This document shows, one piece after another, positions 17,320 to 26,795 of a stretch of 64,000 nt of DNA. Position numbers and translations under genes: made by a program. Below the pieces are notes generated by a model. It ran no database searches, was not told where the DNA came from, and saw nothing but the letters and a program-made list of their open reading frames with translations. Within the stretch, counting starts at the first letter, position 1. Each line of letters begins with the position of its first letter. Source of the DNA: Clostridiales bacterium. Lineage in GTDB: Bacteria > Bacillota > Clostridia > Saccharofermentanales > Saccharofermentanaceae. The stretch covers positions 1-64,000 of the forward strand of contig JAFZBN010000003.1 of assembly GCA_017561715.1 (NCBI GenBank), read 5' to 3'.

Positions 17320-18771
17320 TCAGTTGTCGGCAAACTCCCTGTGGATCGCGACCATCAGGGCGCATTCGATACGCTTCTTGAAAAGCTCGCAGCCGTACTT
17401 GTAAACGCCGCGGACAGAGCCGGTCGCGTGGTACGCGTTTGCCGCGCAGCCGCCACTGCAGTAAAGACGCGCCCAGCAGTTTCTGCACTCCTCGCGCGCA
17501 TAGACATTGCAAGCCATGAAGTCGTCCTGGATCGCGGTGTTCTTGACGCCGTCGAAGATGTTTCCGAGCAGGAACTTCTCCTCGCCGACGAACTGGTGGC
17601 ACGGATAGAGGTCACCCCACGGGGTAACGGCCATGTACTCGGTTCCGGAACCGCATCCGGAGATACGCTTATAGATGCACGGGCCGCCCTTAAGATCGAT
17701 CATATAATGGTAGAACGTGAAGGGTTTGCCCTCGGCATCGCGCTCGATCATGAGCTCGGCGAGCTTTTCGTACTGGTCGAGAACGATCGGCAGATCCTCT
17801 TCTGTCAGGCGCGACGGATCATCCTCCGCGCAGACGACAGGTTCCATGGAAAGCTCGGAAAAACCGAGGTCGAGCATGACCTTGATATCCTCGAGGAAAT
17901 CCGGATTCGCGTGCGTGAATGTACCGCGCATGTAATAGTTCTTGCCGCCTCTGGCCTCAACGAGTTTTTGGAACTTCGGCACGATCTTTTCCCAGCTGCC
18001 GTTGCCTGCGAAATCCACACGGAAACGGTCGTGGATCTCTTTTCTACCGTCGAGAGAAAGAACGACATTGCTGCACTCGCGATTCGCGAAATCGATCACA
18101 TCGTCGTCGATCAGAACGCCGTTGGTCGTAAGGGTGAAACGGAAGTTCTTTCCCTTCTCCTTCTCGATCGATCTGGCATACGCAACAAGGTCCTTTACGA
18201 CCTGGAAATTCATGAGCGGCTCACCGCCGAAAAAGTCGACTTCGAGGTTATGGCGGTTGCCGGAATTTTCAATCAGAAAATCAAGCGCGCGCTTACCGAC
18301 TCCAAAGCTCATGACCGCGCGGTCACCATGGTATTTGCCCTGGGACGCGAAGCAGTAAGAGCAGTTGAGATTGCAGGTATGCGCGATATGCAGGCACAGC
18401 GCCTTAACGACACCGGAAGTACGAGCTTTAAGATCGCCCGCCATCGGTTCGTAGGTGTCCTTCGTAAAAAGCTTTCCGGACTTTTTAAGTTCCAGGATCT
18501 GCTCGTAGCAGGCGCGGATCTCCTTCGGGTCGCCGGCCTCGGTGCCCTTATACTTCTCCTCCATGTCCGAAAGCACTTTCTCAGAAAGTGTCTCGACGTC
18601 GATCATGGCAGAGGACTGCCCGTCATTTCCCTTGTCGAGAGCCTCCTGCTGCTCATAGATCTCGTTTAATCCCGAGATGATGTCATAAGTCAGGTCGTCC
18701 ACGACGTGAAGGCCGCCGGAACACACGTCCAGCACGATATTATAGCCGCCGAGTTTATATTGATGAATCAT
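17320..18771 (-). CDS. scfB: SCIFF (ranthipeptide) maturase, radical SAM/SPASM
   Basis: Installs thioether cross-links in the SCIFF peptide encoded just upstream. The 483-residue protein begins with the peptide-recognition region typical of this subfamily (MIHQYKLGGYNIVLDVCSGG). The radical SAM cluster CNLNCSYC (Cys133, 137, 140) follows, with the GGEPLMNF motif. A SPASM C-terminal domain has Cys residues in GCGSGTEYM, LYPCHQF, ECRNCWARLYCSGGC and the final YGC for two auxiliary 4Fe-4S clusters. It is separated from the peptide gene by a hairpin that may let the peptide be made in excess. The start ATG is at 18771. Array B lies directly downstream. Confidence 0.96.
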   Translation of the reverse strand: MIHQYKLGGYNIVLDVCSGGLHVVDDLTYDIISGLNEIYEQQEALDKGNDGQSSAMIDVETLSEKVLSDMEEKYKGTEAGDPKEIRACYEQILELKKSGKLFTKDTYEPMAGDLKARTSGVVKALCLHIAHTCNLNCSYCFASQGKYHGDRAVMSFGVGKRALDFLIENSGNRHNLEVDFFGGEPLMNFQVVKDLVAYARSIEKEKGKNFRFTLTTNGVLIDDDVIDFANRECSNVVLSLDGRKEIHDRFRVDFAGNGSWEKIVPKFQKLVEARGGKNYYMRGTFTHANPDFLEDIKVMLDLGFSELSMEPVVCAEDDPSRLTEEDLPIVLDQYEKLAELMIERDAEGKPFTFYHYMIDLKGGPCIYKRISGCGSGTEYMAVTPWGDLYPCHQFVGEEKFLLGNIFDGVKNTAIQDDFMACNVYAREECRNCWARLYCSGGCAANAYHATGSVRGVYKYGCELFKKRIECALMVAIHREFADN

Positions 18772-18830
18772 GTTAAATCCTCATTTGGCGCGGGTCCGCC
18801 GCGCATTTTCATTTAAGCTGTTCAGTCATA

Positions 18831-18878
18831 AAAAAACTGTCTTTGTCACGAAGAAACGAAGCAAAGACAGCTATTTTT
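18831..18878 (-). terminator. Attenuator-like hairpin between SCIFF peptide and maturase genes
   Basis: Perfect 9-bp stem CTGTCTTTG / CAAAGACAG, flanked by runs of A and T, so it can act as a terminator in the minus direction. Placed inside the two-gene unit, it would give more peptide than enzyme transcripts. Confidence 0.7.
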
Positions 18879-18900
18879 TCACTTACAGAAGAAACAAGAA

Positions 18901-19047
18901 TTACTTATTCTTGTTCTCGCACTGCTGATTTGCGATACCGCAGGATGTCTTGCAAGCAGACTGGCAGGATGTCTGGCACTCGCCGCAACCGCCCTTCTTA
19001 GCGCTCTCGCAAAGGTTACGTGTCTCAATTGTCTTGATATGCTCCAT
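18901..19047 (-). CDS. scfA: SCIFF ranthipeptide precursor
   Basis: A 48-residue Cys-rich precursor peptide starting MEHIKTIETRNL and containing the invariant GGCGECQTSCQSACKTSC block. Cys residues fall at 13, 21, 24, 28, 32, 36 and 43. Six of them (21-43) are the canonical six Cys in forty-five residues that the radical SAM partner converts to thioethers. Cys13 is an extra one not in the usual motif. The start at 19047 has AGAGGTG upstream. A good promoter lies about 35 bp before it. Members of this family have been linked to population-level signalling in some clostridia; here that is only inference. Confidence 0.97.
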   Translation of the reverse strand: MEHIKTIETRNLCESAKKGGCGECQTSCQSACKTSCGIANQQCENKNK

Positions 19048-19080
19048 GAAAGTGCACCTCTTTCTTAAAATGCTAGGGCA

Positions 19081-19109
19081 ATAATAGCAGATGTAATATA
19101 GGGTGTCAA
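19081..19109 (-). promoter_or_regulatory. Sigma-A promoter of the SCIFF unit
   Basis: Minus strand: consensus TTGACA, exactly 17 bp, then TATTAT. It lies 34 bp upstream of the SCIFF peptide start. Confidence 0.85.
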
Positions 19110-19154
19110 GGAGAGCAAATGCACGAGAAATCCCACGAAAAACGCCCGCAAAGG

Positions 19155-19163
19155 TGGTATAAT
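19155..19163 (+). promoter_or_regulatory. Extended -10 promoter of the sugar-binding lipoprotein gene
   Basis: TGGTATAAT (TGn plus a perfect TATAAT) with no good -35. Two AAAAGCAC octamers (19169, 19197) lie in the leader. Confidence 0.6.
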
Positions 19164-19281
19164 AGCAGAAAAGCACGGTCGCGATCCGGCCGCGCGAAAA
19201 GCACCGGTCGAGTTCACTCGGCGGTTTGGGAAAAGGGAACGATAAGAAACTAAGAAGACGGAAAAAGAAAGGGTTTTGATC

Positions 19282-20514
19282 ATGACTAAGCGTTTTATCA
19301 GTCTGCTTCTGGCAGCATCCATGGTCCTTGCACTCGCGCTCTGCGGTTGTTCGAGCAGCAGCAAGGAGACCGAGAGAAAAAAGAGAAAATCCAAAAAGAC
19401 GGAAAAGACAAAGGTCACCGAGACCGTCGATGACGACGACGATAAGAAGTCCACGAAGAAAAACAAGGACAAAGACAAGGACAAGGATAAGGACAAAGAC
19501 AAGGACAAGGATAAAGACAAGGACAAGAAAGACGGCAAGCAAAGAGTCGGTATTTCCTTTCCGACCAAAGATCTTTTCAGATGGAACACAGATGGTGAGA
19601 ATCTGAAGAATCATCTTGAGGCGGCCGGCTACGTGGTCGACCTGCAGTACGCAAACAACGACGTTTACACACAGATGTCGCAGATCGAGGACATGATCCA
19701 AACAGGCGCCGATGTACTTGTTGTCGCAGCGATCAACGGCGATTCCTTAGGTACCGTTCTTGGCGAGGCACAGGCGAAGAATATCCCGGTCATCGCATAT
19801 GACCGCATGATCCTTAATACAGATGCCGTATCGTATTACGTGTCTTTTGACAACTACGAGACCGGCGTGATCCAGGGCGAATATATCCGTGACAGTCTGG
19901 AGCTCGATGAAAAAGACGGTCCATTCCGCATGGAGATCTTCACCGGTGATCCTTCCGACAATAACGCCTTGTTTTTCTATTCTGGTGCGATGGATGTTCT
20001 AAGGCCGTATATCGACTCCGGAAAACTGATCGTTACTTCCGGCCAGATAGACTTTGACTTTGTCGCTACCGCGGGCTGGAAAACAGAGCTCGCGCAGAAC
20101 AGAATGGACGCGATCCTTTCCGCCTTTTATTCCGACGGCACACAGCTTGACGCGGTCCTCTGCTCGAACGACTCCACCGCGCTTGGCGTAGAGAATTCGC
20201 TCGCGGCATTTTATGTCGGAAATTACCCGGTCATTACGGGGCAGGACTGTGACCTCGCCAACGTGAAAAATATCATCGCCGGAAAACAGTCGATGTCCGT
20301 ATTCAAGGACACCCGCACTATGGTCGACCAGACGACCCAAATGGTCGAAGCGATCCTGGAAGGAAAAGATGTCCCGATCAACGACAACACCACCTATAAC
20401 AACGGTGTGAAGGTCATTCCCTCCTTCCTTTGCACGCCGATCTTTGTCGATGCCAATAACTACCGGCAGATCCTGATCGAGAGCGGATATTATACGGAAG
20501 ACCAGATCATGTAA
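19282..20514 (+). CDS. Sugar-binding lipoprotein, ChvE/XylF type, with a Lys-Asp repeat linker
   Basis: A 410-residue secreted lipoprotein. The signal peptide ends in a lipobox LCGC followed by SSSSKE. A highly charged linker (about 30-85) follows, including eleven Lys-Asp dipeptides. The periplasmic-binding-protein type I fold (about 90-400) has VGISFPTKDLFRWNTDG, TGADVLVVAAINGDSLG, IPVIAYDRMI and AVLCSNDSTALGV, as in ChvE-like xylose/multiple-sugar binding proteins. No ABC permease or ATPase adjoins; the next gene is a PAS-GGDEF protein, so a sensory rather than transport role is possible. The ATG at 19282 is preferred to TTG two codons upstream. Confidence 0.9.
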   Translation: MTKRFISLLLAASMVLALALCGCSSSSKETERKKRKSKKTEKTKVTETVDDDDDKKSTKKNKDKDKDKDKDKDKDKDKDKDKKDGKQRVGISFPTKDLFRWNTDGENLKNHLEAAGYVVDLQYANNDVYTQMSQIEDMIQTGADVLVVAAINGDSLGTVLGEAQAKNIPVIAYDRMILNTDAVSYYVSFDNYETGVIQGEYIRDSLELDEKDGPFRMEIFTGDPSDNNALFFYSGAMDVLRPYIDSGKLIVTSGQIDFDFVATAGWKTELAQNRMDAILSAFYSDGTQLDAVLCSNDSTALGVENSLAAFYVGNYPVITGQDCDLANVKNIIAGKQSMSVFKDTRTMVDQTTQMVEAILEGKDVPINDNTTYNNGVKVIPSFLCTPIFVDANNYRQILIESGYYTEDQIM

Positions 20515-20533
20515 AACCGTAAAAACAAGCACC

Positions 20534-20565
20534 GGGATCAGCAGCTGCAATAAGCCGCTGATCCC
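20534..20565 (+). other. Hairpin between the sugar-binding and PAS-GGDEF genes
   Basis: Perfect 9-bp arms GGGATCAGC / GCTGATCCC with a 14-nt loop and no U-tract. Possibly an attenuator or mRNA stabiliser between the two genes. Confidence 0.5.
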
Positions 20566-20596
20566 GACTAAAAAGCAGAACGGAAACGAGTAACCT

Positions 20597-21910
20597 ATGA
20601 CCTATAAGGATGATCTTGAAAAACTGAGAAAAGAAGCGGGTTTTGACGTCAATGACCCGACTTCTTTCGCGCGCGGAAAGCCCGATAAACCGTTGACGGA
20701 AGATTCTTCGGCAAAAGCACTTTCCGAGGGCACTTCCGGATCTTCTTCAGGCGCGGATAAAAGATCCCCGACGGATGCTTTTACATCGGAAGAAAAGAAG
20801 CTGACTTTGTGGCAGAAGATCTCCCTTCCGTTTATCAGAAACAGCTTCATGTCGGTACTGTTTTTCATGCTCATCACGGTCATCTGGATCGTCATGTCGC
20901 ACACGATCCTCGCGTCGATCCGAGAGGTCCCGAGAAGCACGCTTATCCTCTTCATGATCAAGGATACTTTGTTTATGCTCATCCTCGGAACGGTCATGTA
21001 CAGGATCTTCATCACGCAGTTCTCGAATACCTATCACCTCGAAGAGGATTACAGAAAGGAATTCGACCGCGCGGAGGAATGGAAAGCGATCCAGCATTCC
21101 ATGATGGAAACGATGCCGGAAACGCTTGTCTACACGCTCGATCGCGACTTCCGCTATACGTCTTTTAACAACCGCCACAAGTACTCGATGCTGCGTATCT
21201 GGCACGAGGAGATCAATATCGGTGACAAGCTTCTGGATCACATCACGGACGAAGAGATCAAGGGCCTCATTCAGCGCGATCTTGAAAACGCTCTGAAAGG
21301 CGAGTATTTCTCGCAGGTCAACCAGTTCGGCGAGAACGATCTGACCGCCGTTTACTGGCAGAATTACTACGCGCCGATCCTCGACGAAAAGAGAAACATC
21401 ATCGGCGTTTCGTGCTTCGCGACGAACATCACGGCGCTGAAGCAGTCTCAGAACAAGAACCTGTTCCTCAGTTATCACGACCCGCTGACACAGCTTTACA
21501 ACCGCATCTACTGCGAGGGTGAATTCGACCGCGCGGAATCCGAAGAGATCGCGCCTTACAGCATCATCGTGGTCGACATTCAGGGCATGCACCAGATCAA
21601 TGATAACTACGGGATCGAGACAGGTGACAATTTGCTTATAAAAGTCGGTGAACTGCTGACCAAAGCGGTCAAAGATCAGGGTACGATCGCACGTTGGGGA
21701 AGCGATGAATTCATCGTCATGCTGCCGGGTGTAGATAGCGCCACGGCAGAGGCACTCGTGAACATCTGTAAGTGCGATTTTCCGGGCGTTACAGTCAATG
21801 GCGTACCCCTTCGCGCGCACTTCGGATTTGCCACCAGGACCGACATGTCAAAGACCCTTCCGGACATTCTCCGTTCGGCCGAAAGACAGAGCCTTCAGGA
21901 CCGTCCGTAA
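20597..21910 (+). CDS. Membrane PAS-GGDEF diguanylate cyclase
   Basis: A 437-residue protein. The polar, Ser-rich N terminus (1-70) is followed by two membrane helices (about 83-105 and 115-140), a PAS domain (about 160-285; LDRDFRYTSFNNRH, IIGVSCFATNITALK), and a GGDEF domain from DPLTQLYNR with the active motif WGSDEF (368-372). The C-terminal part is short and the domain ends at ILRSAERQS without the usual final DxxMYxxK helix, so activity is likely but not certain. The gene follows the sugar-binding lipoprotein by 82 bp on the same strand and may share its transcript. Confidence 0.88.
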   Translation: MTYKDDLEKLRKEAGFDVNDPTSFARGKPDKPLTEDSSAKALSEGTSGSSSGADKRSPTDAFTSEEKKLTLWQKISLPFIRNSFMSVLFFMLITVIWIVMSHTILASIREVPRSTLILFMIKDTLFMLILGTVMYRIFITQFSNTYHLEEDYRKEFDRAEEWKAIQHSMMETMPETLVYTLDRDFRYTSFNNRHKYSMLRIWHEEINIGDKLLDHITDEEIKGLIQRDLENALKGEYFSQVNQFGENDLTAVYWQNYYAPILDEKRNIIGVSCFATNITALKQSQNKNLFLSYHDPLTQLYNRIYCEGEFDRAESEEIAPYSIIVVDIQGMHQINDNYGIETGDNLLIKVGELLTKAVKDQGTIARWGSDEFIVMLPGVDSATAEALVNICKCDFPGVTVNGVPLRAHFGFATRTDMSKTLPDILRSAERQSLQDRP

Positions 21911-22013
21911 TGTGACAATTCTGTGAGATTCGGCCCGAAAAGCCCCCGAAATCGAGGAATTATCAAAAATCCCTTCCTTGCTCTTATGTATATGTCTTGT
22001 TACAATATGCAAA

Positions 22014-22041
22014 TTGAATCGTAACTTTACGATGCTATACT
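22014..22041 (+). promoter_or_regulatory. Candidate promoter of the beta-lactamase-like gene
   Basis: TTGAAT, 16 bp, TATACT, about 100 bp upstream of the start codon. Confidence 0.5.
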
Positions 22042-22138
22042 TGTGCTTACACGAAACGGCTCGCCATGCCTTTCGGAAAGACAATAAATTGAACTTACGC
22101 GACCTTTCGTCGCACCGCATATATTTAGGAGACCAACC

Positions 22139-23290
22139 ATGAAGCATAGCGCCAATTCCGGCTATAGTTCCGGCTACAATATTTACAATTCCACACGCCG
22201 CAGATCCGGCAACGACAGAAGAAAGAAGTTCGTTGTCACCTGCCTTTTTATTTGTATGGTCTGCGTCATTTTGGACGTCATCTTTATTTCCAAGCTCGCT
22301 TCCAAGAGCAAAAAGGACGTCGTCGCTCCGACTTCTTCCTCGAGCGCTCCGGTACTCACAGATGATTCCGGAAACGTGATCGTTCCGCCGTCTGATTCTT
22401 CCATCGACGACACCTCCGCTTCCGAGAGCGAAGGCGCCCGCACACAGACCGTTGACGCGGAAACACGTGCCGCTAACCTCGCCGCCCTTCAGACACAGGT
22501 AGCCGATTACCTCGGAAAGCAGACAGGCCGCTTCGGTGTTTACTACATCAACATGAACAACGGCGAGACGATGGCATTTAACGAATCCCAGCCGATCGTA
22601 GCCGCTTCTTCCATCAAGATCGCTTACAACACATACCTTTACGAAAAGGCCGCTGCCGGTGAACTGACCATGGACGAAAAGATCACCTACAACGCCGCGA
22701 AGTACCCGACAGGCGACTACGAGGGCGGTACAGGAACGATCCAGAACTCCGCGGACGGCACGGAATACACGCTTTACGACGTTTCCCACCTTTCAATCAC
22801 AGTCAGTGATAACTGCGGAACCAACATGGTACTTCGTCGTCTTGGCGGTGAGGATGCCGTAAACAACAACTACATGAAGACCATCAGCTCCGTAGTCGAC
22901 TACAGAGGCGATGTTGAGTACACCGACTACACGGGAACCGCAACACACGGCCGCCGCCGCACTTCCGCGATCGACCTCGCGAAGTACGCAGAGCACCTTT
23001 ACAAGGACTATTCGGGCAACAAAGACCTCTATCAGCCGCTGATCGACGATCTTTGCAACACCGAATACAACTGGGGCGTTCCGGGCGGAGTTCCTTCGAA
23101 TGTAGCAGTTGCCCATAAGGTCGGCTTTAACACCACATATTACGCAAATAACGACGTCGGAATCGTATTCGGCACCGAAGATTACGTTCTCGCGGTAATG
23201 ACCGAGAGCGGCAACGCGCAGACAGCGCAGCAGATCATCGGTGAAGTCTCCAAAATGGTCTACGATTACGTTGAATCAAACTACGCCTGA
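22139..23290 (+). CDS. Class-A-beta-lactamase-like serine hydrolase, membrane anchored
   Basis: A 383-residue protein with a basic cytoplasmic start, one signal-anchor helix (about 31-52) and a Ser/Asp-rich linker (55-110), then an extracytoplasmic beta-lactamase-2 domain. Active-site motifs are S157-S-I-K160 (SxxK), S223-D-N225 and a KVG box (VAHKVG) in place of KTG. Such proteins may be beta-lactamases, but many act on cell-wall peptides, and the linker plus anchor favours a wall-associated enzyme. An omega-loop ExxN motif is not obvious. The start is preceded by TAGGAGACC. A convergent terminator separates it from pflA. Confidence 0.85.
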   Translation: MKHSANSGYSSGYNIYNSTRRRSGNDRRKKFVVTCLFICMVCVILDVIFISKLASKSKKDVVAPTSSSSAPVLTDDSGNVIVPPSDSSIDDTSASESEGARTQTVDAETRAANLAALQTQVADYLGKQTGRFGVYYINMNNGETMAFNESQPIVAASSIKIAYNTYLYEKAAAGELTMDEKITYNAAKYPTGDYEGGTGTIQNSADGTEYTLYDVSHLSITVSDNCGTNMVLRRLGGEDAVNNNYMKTISSVVDYRGDVEYTDYTGTATHGRRRTSAIDLAKYAEHLYKDYSGNKDLYQPLIDDLCNTEYNWGVPGGVPSNVAVAHKVGFNTTYYANNDVGIVFGTEDYVLAVMTESGNAQTAQQIIGEVSKMVYDYVESNYA

Positions 23291-23321
23291 TCCCACGCGA
23301 AAAGCGCCGTTAACCGATAGA

Positions 23322-23394
23322 AAAAAAGAATATCTCTCTTGCGACTCGAACAGTTTGCCAAAGCAAAACTCGTCGCCGGAGAGATTTCTTTTTT
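23322..23394. terminator. Convergent terminator between the beta-lactamase-like gene and pflA
   Basis: Long interrupted hairpin: ATCTCTC...GCGAC pairs with GTCGC...GAGAGAT, and an inner GTTTGC/GCAAAAC stem closes it. A-rich and T-rich flanks suit both directions. Confidence 0.7.
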
Positions 23395-23422
23395 GCCTCT
23401 TTTTTGGTGTGATTTTAGCGTT

Positions 23423-24199
23423 TTAGGAACGTATTTCTTTAAGCACTTTTTCTGCCCACTCAACTACCTCTTCCGAAGGCTCTTCCGTGTCCTTTAATTC
23501 GTATGGAAAATGCAGTTCTTCGTACTTGTATTCACCCATCTTATGGAATGGTAAAAGGTCCACTCTTTCGATGCATGAATAATTGTTCATTCTACGCATA
23601 CCATCGATGAGTTCTTTGTTTGCGGATCTCCACTCGTCTTCAGAAGCGAACGGATCACCATCGGGATCTTTGTCGATCAGAGTGATCCCCGGGACCATGA
23701 CATGGCGGATCCAGACGGGCTTGTTTTTCTTCTGTCTTTCTTCCAAAAGTGACCACGCGTGATCGGTCGTAAAACCGGTCAGTTTTTCTGCTTTTTCTCT
23801 ATCGAAAGATTTGATGTCGAGAAGGATCAGATCCGCTTCCATCGCCGCCTCAAGAGCAGTACCTTCGTTATAGATCCCGGACGTGTCGATCGCCACATGA
23901 AAACCTTCTTTGTGAAGTGCTTTTGTAAGAGCTAAAACATACTCCGCCTGACGAAGAGGTTCACCACCTGAGATCGTCACTCCGCCACTTGCGATATACG
24001 TTTTATAACGGAGGATCTTACTGACCATTTCATCGACGGTATACTCTTCCCCGCCATCGAATCTCCACGTATCCGGATTATGGCAGAACTTGCAACGCAG
24101 AGGACACCCCTGCATAAAAACGACAAAGCGAAGCCCCGGCCCATCCACGGCACCGAGAGTTTCGATTGAATGCACATAACCCTTTATCGTTGTTGACAT
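23423..24199 (-). CDS. pflA: Pyruvate formate-lyase-activating enzyme
   Basis: Radical SAM enzyme that generates the glycyl radical on PflB. The 258-residue protein has the 4Fe-4S motif C32-PLR-C36-KF-C39 (QGCPLRCKFCHNPDTW), GGEPLRQAEYVLALTKA, and the SAM-binding stretch LILLDIKSFD. Length is typical (about 245-260). The gene lies downstream of pflB on the same strand, the usual order. Its ribosome binding site (GAGGA) and start codon lie in the 3' arm of a long inverted repeat, which suggests translational control. It contains an octamer copy at 23917. Confidence 0.96.
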   Translation of the reverse strand: MSTTIKGYVHSIETLGAVDGPGLRFVVFMQGCPLRCKFCHNPDTWRFDGGEEYTVDEMVSKILRYKTYIASGGVTISGGEPLRQAEYVLALTKALHKEGFHVAIDTSGIYNEGTALEAAMEADLILLDIKSFDREKAEKLTGFTTDHAWSLLEERQKKNKPVWIRHVMVPGITLIDKDPDGDPFASEDEWRSANKELIDGMRRMNNYSCIERVDLLPFHKMGEYKYEELHFPYELKDTEEPSEEVVEWAEKVLKEIRS

Positions 24200-24296
24200 A
24201 GCTTCCTCGTAGGATAATACACGTCGCTGGTCCTCGTCGCTTCGCTCCTGCGGAATCGCTCCTTAGTATTTCCATACGAGGAAGCGACATGCAACA
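24190..24296 (-). promoter_or_regulatory. Hairpin that can hide the pflA ribosome binding site
   Basis: Arms GCTTCCTCGTA (24201-24211) and TACGAGGAAGC (24275-24285) are perfect 11-bp complements. Pairing continues inward through GGATAATAC/GTATTTCC and outward to TTGTTG/CAACAA. In the minus-strand mRNA the 3' arm contains the pflA Shine-Dalgarno GAGGA and the ATG, so the upstream arm acts as an anti-Shine-Dalgarno. The loop is GC-rich. Confidence 0.65.
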
Positions 24297-24447
24297 AAGA
24301 TAACAGCGTGAATGTTTCTTTGAAGGTTCATTCGATAGTTTTCATCGGATCCATAGTTCTTTGAAAAAGATTTCGAAGTGCCTCCGTAGGGAGAAGCCCG
24401 AGGACCAGCACGAGAAACTTTTCAGATGCTTAGGTTTAAAGCTCCGA

Positions 24448-26658
24448 TTAGAATTTCGAATGAACCGTTCTTCTAACTACTTCCAGCTGTTGCTCATGTG
24501 TCAGTGTCGTAAAGTTAACGGCATAACCGGATACACGGATCGTCAGCTGCGGGTACTTCTCCGGGTGATCCATCGCGTCAAGAAGAGTCTTACGAACCAG
24601 AACGTTGACGTTGATGTGGTGACCGCCGTCGTTGAAATAACCGTCGAGGAGATTATAGAGGTTGGTCTTCTGCTCATCCTCTGTCTTACCAAGTGTGGAA
24701 GGCAGGATAGAGAATGTGTAGGAGATACCGTCCTCACTGTAGTCGTACTGCAGGTTCGCGACCGATCTCATGGATGCGACCGCGCCGGATCGGTCACGAC
24801 CGTGCATCGGGTTGGCACCCGGAGCAAACGGTTCGCCGGCCTTTCTTCCGTCCGGTGTGGAACCTGTCTTCTTGCCGTATACAACGTTCGATGTGATCGT
24901 CAGGATCGACTGTGTCGGACGAGCGTTTCTGTAGCACTTGTGCTTGGAAAGATGCTTCATGAACTTACGAACGATCTCCGCGGCGATACGGTCGACCTTC
25001 GGGTTGTCGTTACCGTACTGCGGGTAGTCACCCGTGATCTCGAAATCGACTGCCAGGCCGAGTTCATTTCGGATCGGCTTTACCTTCGCGTACTTGATCG
25101 CGGAAAGGCTGTCCGCGATAACGGAAAGACCGGAAAGACCACATGCCATGGTGCGGTCGATTTTCTCGTCGTGAAGTGCCATCTCGAGACGCTCGTAGCA
25201 GTACTTGTCATGCATGTAGTGGATGACGTTCAGTGTGTTGATATAAAGCTTAGAAAGCCAAGCGCAAGTCTCATCGAAACGCGCCATGACCTCATCGTAA
25301 TCGAGGTACTCGGAAGTGATCGGATTTCGAACCGGACCTACCTGGTCACCGCTCTTTTCGTCACGACCGCCGTTAATGGAATAGAGCAGTGCTTTTGCCA
25401 AGTTAGCGCGGGCACCGAAGAACTGCATCTGCTTACCGACACGCATCGCGGAAACGCAGCAGGCGATCGCGTAATCGTCGCCGAACTTTTCACGCATCAG
25501 CTCGTCGCTCTCATACTGGATGGAGGAAGTGTTGATGGAGATCTTCGCGCAGTACTTCTTGAAGTTCTCCGGAAGGTTCGGGCTCCAAAGGATCGTCATG
25601 TTCGGCTCCGGCGCGGATCCGATGTTCTCCAGCGTATGCAGGAAACGGTAGCTCATCTTCGTGACCATGTGACGACCGTCAAGGCCGATACCGCCGATAG
25701 ACTCGGTGATCCATGTCGGGTCGCCGGAGAAGAGCTCGTCATAAGCAGGTGTACGAAGGAAGCGCACGATACGAAGCTTCATGATGAAGTGGTCGACGAC
25801 TTCCTGGATCTCGGACTCGGTCATGGTGCCGTTCTTGAGTTCCTCTTCTGCGTAGATGTCGAGGAAGGTGGAAACACGGCCCAAAGACATCGCCGCGCCG
25901 TTCTGCTCTTTTACGACACCGAGGTAACCGAAGTACAGCCACTGAACTGCCTCGGTGAAGTTTCTGGCGGCACGGGAAATGTCGAAGCCATAGCTCTGCG
26001 CCATCTTCGTCAGCTCGTAAAGGCTCTTGACCTGCTCGGAGATCTCTTCTCTCTGCTGGATCGTCTCGACGTCCATGACGTCAGGAAGGATCTGGTCCTT
26101 TGCCTTTCTCTTCTGAGCAATGAGGAAAGCCGTTCCGTAAAGCGGGATACGGCGGTAGTCACCGATGATACGTCCGCGGCCGTAAGCGTCCGGCAGACCG
26201 GTCAGGATGCCGGCGTGACGCGCGCGCTGCATTTCCGGTGTATAAGCGTCGAAAACGCCGTCGTTATGTGTTTTTCTATATTGGAAGACTCTTTCGACCT
26301 CCGGATCCATCTCTCTTGCGTAGGCGTCGAGAGAAGATCTGACCATGCGGATACCGCCGAACGGCATGATCGCGCGCTTCAGCGGAGCATCGGTCTGCAG
26401 GCCGACGATCTTTTCTTTGTCTTTGTCGATATATCCCGGGGCATGGGAAGTAATGGTAGATATAGTGTGCTCGTCGATATCAAGGACGCCGCCGTTCTCT
26501 TTTTCCTTTTTGCGGAGCTCCAGGATCTTATTCCACAGATCTGTGGTCGCCTGAGTTGGTCCCGCCAGAAACGACTCGTCTCCATCGTACGGGGTATAGT
26601 TCTTGTTGATAAAGTCGCGGACGCAGATGTCCTCCGACCATTTTCCAGGTACAAACAT
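24448..26658 (-). CDS. pflB: Formate C-acetyltransferase (pyruvate formate-lyase)
   Basis: Splits pyruvate with CoA into acetyl-CoA and formate during anaerobic fermentation. The 736-residue glycyl-radical enzyme has the catalytic Cys400-Cys401 pair ([19 protein letters not shown]) and the radical Gly711 in RVSGYAVNF near the C terminus, plus WEGDxP-equivalent residues early ([16 protein letters not shown]). The ATG at 26658 is chosen because GGAGG lies 9 nt before it; a longer frame extends upstream but has no ribosome binding site and crosses the palindromic leader. The length is slightly below the 740-760 typical of the family. pflA follows downstream. Confidence 0.97.
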   Translation of the reverse strand: MFVPGKWSEDICVRDFINKNYTPYDGDESFLAGPTQATTDLWNKILELRKKEKENGGVLDIDEHTISTITSHAPGYIDKDKEKIVGLQTDAPLKRAIMPFGGIRMVRSSLDAYAREMDPEVERVFQYRKTHNDGVFDAYTPEMQRARHAGILTGLPDAYGRGRIIGDYRRIPLYGTAFLIAQKRKAKDQILPDVMDVETIQQREEISEQVKSLYELTKMAQSYGFDISRAARNFTEAVQWLYFGYLGVVKEQNGAAMSLGRVSTFLDIYAEEELKNGTMTESEIQEVVDHFIMKLRIVRFLRTPAYDELFSGDPTWITESIGGIGLDGRHMVTKMSYRFLHTLENIGSAPEPNMTILWSPNLPENFKKYCAKISINTSSIQYESDELMREKFGDDYAIACCVSAMRVGKQMQFFGARANLAKALLYSINGGRDEKSGDQVGPVRNPITSEYLDYDEVMARFDETCAWLSKLYINTLNVIHYMHDKYCYERLEMALHDEKIDRTMACGLSGLSVIADSLSAIKYAKVKPIRNELGLAVDFEITGDYPQYGNDNPKVDRIAAEIVRKFMKHLSKHKCYRNARPTQSILTITSNVVYGKKTGSTPDGRKAGEPFAPGANPMHGRDRSGAVASMRSVANLQYDYSEDGISYTFSILPSTLGKTEDEQKTNLYNLLDGYFNDGGHHINVNVLVRKTLLDAMDHPEKYPQLTIRVSGYAVNFTTLTHEQQLEVVRRTVHSKF

Positions 26659-26795
26659 TGCAATAATCCTCCCTCGCGAAATTTTCTGCGGAGCACCCTT
26701 AGTCGGGCCCTCTCCCGAATCATTCATCTTAAAAAGCCTTGCATAAAAACCGAATTCCCTCTGATTTTCTTTCTTCTCCAAAAGCATCGGTCCTC

